Of a DNA stretch of 64,000 nt, positions 54,165-64,000 are shown one piece after another (the stretch's first letter is position 1; each line of letters opens with the position of its first letter). The stretch lies in the NCBI GenBank assembly GCA_963678705.1, contig OY783203.1, positions 3,410,001 through 3,474,000 of the forward strand. The letters are read 5' to 3'. Both the position numbers and the translations under genes were made by a program. Source of the stretch: Panorpa germanica. Its lineage: Eukaryota > Arthropoda > Insecta > Mecoptera > Panorpidae. Under the pieces are notes generated by a model that worked only from the letters and a program-made list of their open reading frames with translations, searched no databases and was not told the DNA's origin.

Positions 54165-55729
54165 CACACACTATTCAGATAATTTTTTCAAGAAAAGAAA
54201 CATAATATGTGACTTTAAAATTAATTTAAGTCTCACTCTCTTAAAAATAATTTCTTAGTAAGTGTCATACTTCATTTGGTACCTTACTGAAGTATTTCAT
54301 ATTACATATAAACTCAGTCAGTAACGCGACATCTTAATATTAAATAATGTGTAGGAGGGAAAAAACAATTAAAGTTATGAATGACACAATACAATTCCTA
54401 GACTCATTAATAATTAATTATTTCAAAGTTGCATACAATAATCACAAAGATGTAATACTAGTTACATCACGTTTTCAAAAAAAAACACAGTGATACAAAA
54501 ATTGGATTAATACAAAAAAATGTAAACAATGTTCACATCTTCGATTTTACAGAATCAATAAAAACTAATTACATTTAAATTATTAAAAGCAAGCATTAAT
54601 TAGTTACCGGTCAATTAAAATACCAAGGTATTTATGTAGCTAATTTGCATCCAGGCAGCTCATGTACTCACAATAAAACTATTGACAACAGGCGATATTG
54701 TATTTGCAGCTATACTAATAAGGCATGCAATTAAATGTTTCAAAAATGAAGCTGTAACAAGCTGACAATTGGTAAGGTTTCATTATCTTTCAGTAAAATA
54801 TGTAAAGCAAATTTTGACAAAATGAAATAAAACTATGTAAATGTATAACATAAAATTAATATTAGTGAATAAATTACTCATAAAATTTAGAATATGTTAA
54901 CTTAATAAATAATAACAACGAGATTTTTATATCTAAAAACAAAATTTGTTAAAAAAGCAAATAAAACTGACAGTTTTATTAACTACTTATCATCCGTTCA
55001 CGATTTCTTGTTGTATATAGAACATGACGTATAAGAAATAAAAGTTTAATCTTTAACAAAGATTTGGAATACCTCTTTTAAAATAATAAAGTTTAAATTA
55101 TAATGATCATCAATTGTTCTCATTTATTACTAAATATAAAATGAAGTATATGCATGTACATCTGACAATAAAAACAATAATTAAAAATCTGATAACCTTA
55201 TTGTTAAGATTACAATGCATAACTTATATTTAAAACATATTTGACATACCTTGCATTAAAACATTATATTTTTTTTTAACTTTTTTGAACTATTAATATA
55301 TTTTTCATTTATAATAATTATTATTAAAAGTAGGGTGTGTTCTACACAACCTTAAAATTATTATCTCCTGTTTTAACAATTTGGTACAACAGACACATTT
55401 ACAGTTCAGGCAACTCACACGTCAAAGTCAAAGTAATATTCATAGAGAAAGAATGAGTAGGCTGGGCGTTCAGCGATAGCAGCACAACTTTCACACGTGA
55501 TCAAAACAGGAAGCATACTAAAATTTTGGCGTACCAGTAGGTAGTATATTTTCAATTCAATATTCATTAGGATCTAATTATGGTACAATTTTTAATTAAT
55601 TATTTTTGTTTATCAACAAACTCATATCTTTCATACTCCTTCATAATTTTTCTAATCAAATTTAAATTTAATTCTTTAATATTTTGAAACATAGATCATA
55701 GATTATTAACAATTATAACAATTAGTTAT

Positions 55730-55935
55730 ATAAAAGATACGGCAACTTAGCGGACATGACATTACATGTATTGGAATTTTCTATAACGTTGGATCCCTCT
55801 AATAATCAAAGTGGAAAAATGACTACTTTAATTGCTAATATCTCCTAAAATATAGTGAGTTATTAAAAATAATTGTATATTTGAGGTTCTGGTAACCACC
55901 TCTATCAATATATTGTAAAGTTTTATAGGAATGAA
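55730..55935 (+). repeat. dispersed repeat family, copy B
   Basis: Contains TTTTCTATAACGTTGGATCC, AATTGCTAATATCTCCTAAA and GAGGTTCTGGTA, shared with copies A and D. Confidence 0.65.
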
Positions 55936-56034
55936 GACATATGGGCTACAAGCCCGTTATATTTAGTGTGTATCCAATGTTATTATTTTAGTTTTATTAC
56001 AAAAAGCAATATGTGATACTGAACAAATACTATA

Positions 56035-56177
56035 TTGGTTGGCTGCTTTTACACTATCAGATAGATAGGTTCTTCATAAAAAGTTAATATTATTTAAATC
56101 AATTTTACAGTCACACATTTCATGTATGTACAAACACATATTCAAATCGTATCTGATAATGTAAAATGGCCAACCAA
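56035..56177. mobile_element. 143-bp MITE with about 29-bp inverted ends and TA target site
   Basis: The left end is TTGGTTGGCTGCTTTTACAC then TATCAGATA; the complement of the right end is TTGGTTGGCCATTTTACATT then ATCAGATA. TA flanks both edges. Confidence 0.75.
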
Positions 56178-56609
56178 TAGTGTGCTCGTAACGTGCTGCC
56201 ATCTCGTGTTAAATCTTCAAATAGAAATAGTAAGAATTTGAACCTCATCGCAGAGCTGTTATTTTGTTAAAAGCATGTTACTAGTTTTGAATAAAAATTT
56301 CGCTTTTCGGAAGCATTATTTATTTGACGAAGTTACTCCACCACGGCGCACGAAAACACCAGCATAAAAGGAATAACATCATCTAAATATATATATTTTC
56401 TATTACAATCATTAAATATAAATATGTGAATATATTTACTTTAAAGATTATTGAAGAATATTAAAATTGGCGGAGATATCAGCTGTTCCGTGGAACTCTG
56501 AACACTGCGCGTCATCAGGAATCGTCAGAGATAAATAAATTAATATTTTCAGTAGCATAGCGATTTTCTAAATCTTCTTTTTGTGGAAATAGGCTTGTGA
56601 ACCATGACT

Positions 56610-56850
56610 TAATTTCTGTAAAACTGTTCTATTTATTGATAAAGTTAACTACTAGAACCTCAAACGTCGAATTATTTTTTAATACCTCCTTATAATTAAG
56701 GAGACATTAATTTAACAATTAAAAAGGTAATTTTGTCTTTTAAATTATTAAATGGATAGAACGTTATAGAAAACGTCAATACATGATACGTCACATCCGA
56801 TTATTTTCTATCTCTTTTATACAACAGAGACGCATACAAGAAATAAACCA
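56610..56850 (-). repeat. dispersed repeat family, copy C
   Basis: Reverse orientation to A and B: TATTGATAAAGTTAACTACT, AGAACCTCAAA and AACGTTATAGAAAA are complements of B, and CAGAGACGCATAC matches copy D. Confidence 0.6.
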
Positions 56851-57511
56851 GACATCCAATCGCAAATAGCAAAAGCTTCACGTTAGATAATAGTATAAAG
56901 AAGATACGTTGTATTTTTTATTGAAATAGGTTTAGTGGTTCTTCAGATATTGCGGGATAATTCTAAAAAGAAATAGTAGTAAAGATAAACTCTAGGTCGA
57001 TTAATAAGTACCCGTGCTAGGAATGAAGACGCAAGATTTCCATGTCTTTTTTAAAAAACTTTTGAAGGTTTTTTAGGTTTGATTAGGTCTCCGTTTAGGT
57101 CTTATTTAGGAATGAAAACAATTTCTCTTATTTGGCATTATATTAAATGGACAATAAATGTTAATGATATATGATTTCAACTAACCGCGTGATTTTTATT
57201 TTCGTTAAATTATAAGTATTTAAATATTTTATACAGACAGAGTATGTTCGTACGTCATTGCCATCTACGACATCTAGATTGGAGCGAGTCAACCTACTTT
57301 TCATTTTAAATGACAGACGATAGCAGTGACGTTCGTGACGTTGTGCAACGACAAGGTCAGTTCACTCAAGAGACTGGATTACTTCAATAAGTCCAATGTT
57401 GGTCATATTTAAGTTTGTTTGTGCTAGTGTTCTATGTGTTTTATATTTTCGTTAAGAAAGTAGTTTAAAATCTACCTTAATATTTACCTTGTTTTTAAAA
57501 CATATTCCAAA

Positions 57512-57832
57512 ATGAAGATATATCCGCCAAAGTTTTATGGTATTAATAAAATGCTAGATTTTTATTCACAATTTAATCCATCGCCTCTATCAATTAAACA
57601 ATTCATTGATTTTGGTAAGTGATTTATTTAAAGTATACTTAAGTTATATATTTATATATTTAAAAGAAATTATGAAACAATACATATTTTTATGACGTAA
57701 CCTAAAACAATTTAATTCATTACTCTTCCTGAAACAGTATCATTTATTTTATTAACTGTTAATCTTAAATGCATATATACATGTATATATAATTATTTAA
57801 TGTTAGAAATATATACAACTTATAATTACAAC

Positions 57833-57891
<59 letters not shown>

Positions 57892-60800
57892 TATATAAAT
57901 ATATATATATATTACATCCTATTATTACTTATATAAAGAAGATACAATTAAGTAATCTTCTAATAAATTAATTTTAGATTTTATAATAGAAGTTATAAAG
58001 TAACACTAAACTTGTTTTGATAGTATCATAAAAGAATAATAATAAAAACAAATACACGAACTGCCTATAAACATGTACGTACATCTATTTAAATAAAGTA
58101 CAAATTAAATACGATAACAACATCTATCTTTTTTCCATAAGTTGTAATAAAAATTGTACAACTGTAGGAATAAATTATTTTATAACAGTATTTAGGGAAA
58201 CTTTTTACAATCTTTTAAGACCATATTTATTAGTAAAGGTGAAGGTTAAAAGAGCAGCGTTTATTATATTTTAAATATGTATGCACCTAGAAAAAACAAC
58301 AGTAACATTTCGTAAATGATACATAAATATGTTTGCTGAGTACATGAAAAAATGAGTATAATAAAATACGTATTATATTTTCATAACACTATTTAAAAAA
58401 ATTAGATACATTCAGTAGATAAGCTTGACAAATATTTACATAACAATTTAAAAAAATAAAATTTTGTTTATTATTATATATTTTGATTTTATATATCTAT
58501 ATTTTTAATTTTGAATGTCATTATAATCAGAGGTCAAGCAATAGCAAGTGATATGGTGCGATTCGTTACTTTGTGTACCGACCTGTCTGATAATCACATA
58601 TTATTTATGATTATGCGTTCTAGACAAGTTCTAACTGCTGTAATAGTTACATATATCAATGAATTAATCGTAACAATTAGCGTCGCTAAAAAATAATTGA
58701 AATCTAAGTTTAATCTCTCTTTAATCCCTTAGTCTATCAAAATAGCAATTAGCCAAAAAACTAAATTATAATGATATTATCATCTAATTTGCTCTAAAAC
58801 ACGTAAGAGAATAAAACAAAAATCACATCCCTACAAACACTTTTTCGTATCGTAGTAATGTCGAATATGTCTCATTTAGATTTGAGTAAGAGTTTTCGAA
58901 GCACGTTATTAAGCCACAGGTAGAAACTATATTTGGTTACGTTCAGGAAAATAAATTTAGTATTTTAAAGTTTAACTATGTAAATGGGGGTGTGGCCTAT
59001 TTACAAGATTTAAAATATCCTAAAATTTCGAAGACTTGATAAGACTATACCAAAACATATTTTTTTTTGTCAATGCCTTCCGGCGTATTATTGGCTGAAA
59101 TAATTTGTGTGGTGGAGATGTTAATAATACTACATCTCTATTAATGATAGATGGGCAGAGTTCCTAAAAAAATTATTATGAATTCGGAGTTAACTTTTTT
59201 ACTGAATTTGCCCGGTTCGTACCGTTTAGGACTAGATTATTTAAGAGGAGGCCACGTAGAAGGTTATTGGTTATTGGCTTATGAAACTTTCGCCTCAGTT
59301 TCAGCTAGAAACGCCTTCGAAATGGGCATGCTTTTTTTTTGTTGTCCGTAAGTCACCCTATATCGCCCAAATGTCGTTTCCGATGCTAGCTCGTGTCTGG
59401 GAATATCGTATTCGAAATTTATACGCTAGGGGTCCTTATTGTTTGTAGCGATATTGTAACCATATTCTATTAAGTTGCATATCAAATTGTTTTTTGAAAC
59501 AATTTTAACAATTTATTTTGGTAATTACTTTTTTAATGATTTTTTCTGTGATTTAAACTTTAATTTTATTAAAATAATAAAATAACATAACATAACACAG
59601 TAAAAAAAAATCAAACTGCGCGGGAAATTCAAAAATTCCCAGAAATATCCAATTACCCGCTGATGTATATTGGTGTTTTAACATAAAGACTTTGTTGTTT
59701 TCAGTTAACCGAAATATTCGAAAAATAAATTTTGTTACTAAATTTTAATTACGTTCATGACAAAATAATTTGACATTTATTGTTAAAATAAATATTTTTT
59801 GTTAAAGGTTTGAACGCTTGTGAACGAAAATCTTTCGTTTTTTTGAGGAAAGAGCTGCCTGTCAGATTAGCTAACATAATGAAAGAGATAGCCCTATTAC
59901 CGGAGCATCTTCTACGAATGCCAAGCGTTGGAATGGTCAGCGCATGGTATGCTCGCAGCTTTGAGGAAATAATCCGCTTTGAGAAAAATGAAGTAAATGA
60001 AAAAACTTTGGAAAGGTTTTGTATTTAGAAGATTTGAATATTACATGCTTTCGTATAGTATTTGTCTTAAGTTTTAATGTACTTTTTATTGTAGCTTTTG
60101 TCACACACTGTCTATGATCCGGGATCGACACTCTGACGTAGTACAAACGATGGCGCAAGGTGTTTTAGAATTAAAAGACAGTCGGCCGGATCCAGTAGAT
60201 CCACCAATTGAATTGTCAATACAATACTTCCTGGATCGACTTTACATGTCCAGGATATCAATACGTATGCTGATCAACCAACATAGTAAGTCAATCTTTT
60301 TTATTTCGCTCATATAAAGAACCAGGTGTACGAAGGTGATCTTAGAATAGGTTGCGTTTATTTTGAAAAAAAAGAATGAAAAGGAAGTATTTTTTAAATT
60401 GTGTATATTCGTACTATACTCAACCAGTTCTTTCAAAGACACCTTTCTATTTTGATAGTTTTTATGATTTACATAGTCTGTAAAAAAAACATTTGACTTC
60501 GACTCCTGATAACTTGAGTAGTACGACTGCTACCAAATTAAAAACTAAAACATTTATATATAAAAGTATAATTTTAAATTTTAGTCAAGATTCAAATTTA
60601 TTATTTTATCCAGTGAGAATTTGTCATAGACATCAAAGATTGATTGACAAATTTGTATAACTTTAAAATGAAGGATTTTTTCAAAATCTTGAATTCAATT
60701 TAATCCACTTTAAATTTATCACGGATTCCATTATATCCACTGTAAATCTACTACATATTTTATTATATTTTGTGTAAATTTATGTTAGACTTCATTCATT

Positions 60801-63334
60801 TCAGTGTAAATTTGCCACAGTTTTCATTCTCTCCAGTACATTAATTTGCCTTTTCACATACAACTACTAATTTAGTTTTCTTTGTTAATTCGCGTATGTA
60901 ATTAGATTAATAAGTGTTGCTTATTAGCGACAAGAACTATACAAGTAACTGACTCAATTTTATTAACATAATGTAATAATAATTTCTATAAAACTGTACT
61001 GCATATTGATAAAGTTGGCTACCAGAACCTCAAATGTTATTAATAAATGCTATTAATTTTTTAAAACTACTTATATTTTATGAGATATTAGCAATTAAAT
61101 TAGTCATTTTTCCCTTTAAATATTAAAGGTATTCAACGTTATAAAAAATTCGAAAGCATCGACAACACAGACGCATACGAGTGTGTGTGTGTGTGTGATA
61201 CGCCATTTACTACAAACAACAATATTGTGAAGGTTGTGAAAAAGGAAAATGCATCACTAAAACAAGCGGCAAAACTGAAATTTAATTAGTAATTTGTTCG
61301 TTTAATTATTAACTGTACAACGTTAATTATGTGAATATGTTACCATAGTGTAATCAGTGTTGATATTTAAGGAATTATGATTGGATCAGAAATTATAAAA
61401 CCTGAATCAAAACAATATAATGTAATTATATATTATATATAAATGTAATTATTTTTTGTATAAACAAGGCATTTAAATGATCTTTCAAAACAAGAAATAT
61501 ATGGAACTCACACATTTGCGACAAGTCTGTCTTAAGACAAAAATATTAGTATTCCCAGTGGCGTAACATTAGGGTGGCAGAGTGGGATTGCACTAACGTA
61601 CAATGATTAATTAATATATCTTTCCACTATACGCTTTCACTAACGAACGCAATTGTACGTTACAGCATTATTGTTCGGTGGACTACCTCGAGGGGGCCGA
61701 CACATTGGTTGCATTGATCCAGTTTGCGACCCCAGTTCTGTAGTACGAGATGCTTACGAAAACGCAAGATTTTTATGTGATCAATATTATTTAGCATCAC
61801 CAGAATTAGAAGTTATGGAACATAATGGTAGAAATAAAAACAAATAGAGTAATTTTAACTTTAAAATAGGTTTTTATTCGTATTAATCCTTCTAGAGTTA
61901 GAACATGGTTCGGATATTCGGATAGTATACGTTCCTAGTCATTTATATCATATGTTATTTGAATTATTTAAAAATGCAATGCGAGCTGTAATGGAACACC
62001 ACGGGTCTGGTGGGGAGAACGTGCCACCCATTAAGGTCACAATCGTCAGAGGTCGAGAGGACATCTGTGTAAAGGTTTGTAACTTCTGTTACTTATGCCG
62101 TTTTCTATGTTGCGCTCTTTTTGTAGTTTTTTTTTCTTAACTTACGGTTAGTACTAATATTTTTGTGTTGATTACAAAATTGACCTATAAATTTTATCGT
62201 GTTTTATTAAAACGGATGTCCTGTGTACTGGCAGATAAAAAAGAAGCCAAAACATTTTTGAATTGAAAACGCACTTACAATGTAGTTAGTTTGGAAACTG
62301 CGAAAAGTGCAGTCTATAAAGTAAATTAGTGATCAAATAATAAGATTGATATAATTTTCATATCTGTATCGTTTCAAATTTAAAATTATTTAAAAAAAAT
62401 TAAATTTGACCCTTATACCTATCTCAAAATCTACTATCGAAAGAATGGACCTTACACGGATTCAACTTCTAAAATATCTAAAGATTCGTTCTCACGATTT
62501 ATTACGTTATGTTACTCGTTAGTTATTCGAATAGTGCCATATCACTTTACCAGCCACCTAGATCATCTGATTTAATTAGCGAACTGTTGCGAAATTTATG
62601 AAAAGATATAGTTTTTTAACATCTTGGAATTTTGTTTTGCAGATATCTGATCAAGGAGGTGGGATTCCCCGATCTCAAACAGATCAATTGTTCAAATACA
62701 TGTATTCCACGGCACCCCAGCCGTCCAAGTCTGATTTGAACATAGTTCCATTAGCAGGTTGAAAATACAAACTCTTAATAGGTCTGTTCGTTTTGTGCGC
62801 TATTTATTTTAGATTTTAATTTCTTTCTAACTGCGTTTTTGGTGAACCAAAAAGCATTGTTAGAGCAAATGATAACTAGAGTAAAACAGACGTGATAAAA
62901 CGAACAACACCAATATTATCAATGACTTTATATATATTAAAATTCATTTTCTTCAAGGATGACGGAAAAAGTTTGTTTTGTAATTATGTTATAATTTTTC
63001 AGGTTACGGGTATGGACTTCCTATCTCTCGTTTGTATGCGAGATATTTTAATGGAGACTTAGTTTTACTGTCTTGTGAAGGTTTTGGAACCGATACAATT
63101 ATATACCTGAAGGTATACAAATAACATTAATTAGTTTTTCATGGGTACTCTGCTCTAAATTTCTTCCATCAACACATATATAATATATATACACATTTAT
63201 ATAGATATTTATAGAATATATTTTGCATTTTATAGGCACTATCAAATGAAGCCAATGAGTTGCTTCCAATTTTCAACAAAACTTCATCAAAGTTTTATCG
63301 GGCCACAGTACCTACTGGTGATTGGTCCAATCAG
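57512..63334 (+). CDS. Pdk: Pyruvate dehydrogenase kinase (3' end not seen)
   Basis: Eight exons: 57512-57614, 59808-60015, 60095-60285, 61666-61827, 61896-62074, 62643-62757, 63003-63112 and 63236-63334, open for 389 codons. The enzyme sits in the mitochondrial matrix and inactivates pyruvate dehydrogenase by phosphorylating serines of E1alpha. The first exon has [15 protein letters not shown], the second starts with [19 protein letters not shown] (BCDHK/PDK helical domain). The GHKL ATP-binding site shows the N-box [11 protein letters not shown]1 DQGGGIPR, G2 [16 protein letters not shown] and G3 EGFGTD. The seen part ends at PTGDWSNQ, the DW motif used for dimerisation, followed by donor GTAAGA. 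Usually only 15-30 further residues remain. The exon 2 donor (AAG|GTTTTG) is chosen because phase with the next exon demands it. Intron 1 is 2.2 kb and holds a (TA)n tract. Confidence 0.95.
57835..57913. repeat. (TA)n microsatellite
   Basis: Mainly pure TA with AAAT interruptions at the right end, in PDK intron 1. Confidence 0.9.
60286..61665. other. 1.4 kb third intron of PDK
   Basis: Contains copy D of the four-copy repeat (60980-61290) and otherwise nothing recognisable. Confidence 0.6.
60980..61290 (-). repeat. dispersed repeat family, copy D
   Basis: The most complete copy. Its complement reads TTTCAGTTTTGCC, CTTGTTTTAG, a (CA)n run, CGTATGCGTCTGTGTTG, TATAACGTTGAAT, AATTGCTAATATCTCATAAA and GAGGTTCTGGTAGCC, which joins segments seen separately in copies A and B. 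Confidence 0.65.
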
Positions 63335-64000
63335 GTAAGAAGCTACAATAAAAAACGTCCTATAATTATATAGTTTGACTTATTTTAAAAAAATTTTAGT
63401 TTTGTATAATAAATTTCAAATATTGAATATTTTTCTAAAATTATTTTATATTGTGATTTTTTTACAAACCTATTATTGTATTGTTATTATTAAAATAGTT
63501 TACATTTTTGGTTAATGGTAATTAGCTATATAAATAAGTATAAATAAGGATGTAGAAATGTTATTAAATTTTAATTTGTAAATGACTAAGTTATTAAATA
63601 AAATATATTATTTGTAATTAAGTTAAATAAAATTGTTTATGGTTTTTCTAATACTGATTTAAAAATGTAAATGCGGTTCTCAAATGTTCTTGAAAACTAA
63701 ACTCTAAAAATTTAATTTTCAAAAAATGTAAACGCATCTCATCAAAATATAGTCCTAGTTGCGGTCGCATCAGGCGCCGAAGTTCAATTTAAATTTAGAG
63801 TAACTAAGGTAGGAGTGCGCCTGTATACATTTCTTTCCGAATAGCCTTGATTATACAACATTAGAGAACATGATTAATAAAAAAGAAAAATATAAGTAAA
63901 AAATGTATAAAAGGCATTGTTCTAATTATTTTATCAAGGAATATTATAACATCACATCACTACGTGAAATCAGTAATGATCGTAGAAATAATAATAAGTA
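63335..64000. other. end of window, intron or 3' part of PDK
   Basis: Follows the donor after DWSNQ. No convincing last exon is visible; it may lie past 64000. Confidence 0.5.

Larger units (their letters stand above)
50159..57511. other. 7.3 kb between the divergent DLGAP-like and PDK genes
   Basis: Holds 5' flanks of both genes, a mariner remnant, a palindromic 143-bp MITE, two copies of the four-copy repeat and a cluster of short palindromes (each listed). A possible orphan exon lies at 50370-50503. The minus frame at 50716-50907 is slightly GC-rich but unrecognised. No other gene seen. Confidence 0.5.

Noticed and set aside
59151-59351. 66-codon frame in PDK intron 1
   Set aside because: No recognisable domain and no splice logic; probably chance or decayed repeat.
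63400-63430. Possible last PDK exon after the acceptor ATTTTAG
   Set aside because: It would add only nine residues (QFCIINFKY after DWSN) unlike any PDK tail I know; the true last exon may be outside the window.

Overview
This is a stretch of AT-rich nuclear DNA from an insect. Genes are split by short GT-AG introns, intergenic DNA is full of (TA)n tracts and small terminal-inverted-repeat elements, and mariner remnants are present. All recognisable genes have closest relatives among animals and are of insect type (single deoxynucleoside kinase, Pez, Atf-2, Sec61alpha). The order cannot be fixed from the sequence alone.

Layout. 1-0.9 kb: an internally deleted mariner copy next to one exon of a DUF4743/Nudix gene on the minus strand. 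6.6-9.3 kb: a complete nine-exon Sec61alpha gene (+). 11.4-12.8 kb: a complete TMEM115-like Golgi membrane protein gene (-). 13.9-15.0 kb: a complete deoxynucleoside kinase gene (+), sharing a 1.1 kb intergenic region head-to-head with TMEM115. 20.2-33.3 kb: a complete nine-exon FBXL2/FBXL20-type F-box/LRR gene (-), with an 8.1 kb intron crowded with small transposable elements. 35.4-37.5 kb: ATF-2-like bZIP gene (-). 38.7-43.7 kb: a twelve-exon Pez (PTPN14/PTPN21) FERM-phosphatase gene (+), head-to-head with ATF-2. 44.7-50.2 kb: a DLGAP/GKAP-domain gene (-). 57.5-63.3 kb: eight exons of a pyruvate dehydrogenase kinase gene (+), whose last exon is not seen. I built each model by hand from splice sites. 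In every complete model the exon lengths sum to an open frame with a length close to that of the known family.

The genes are unrelated housekeeping or signalling genes and do not form a pathway or operon. I found no new multi-gene system. The most interesting observations are these: the Pez phosphatase domain has lost the WPD general acid and a Q-loop glutamine but keeps the catalytic Cys and Arg; the ATF-2-like protein has an altered basic region; the deoxynucleoside kinase has a basic N-terminal extension with internal Met codons; and several apparently unnamed non-autonomous repeat families occur, one with four copies in the 48-62 kb region.

Limits: no alignment or search was run. Non-coding exons, transcription starts and small unrecognised genes are uncertain.
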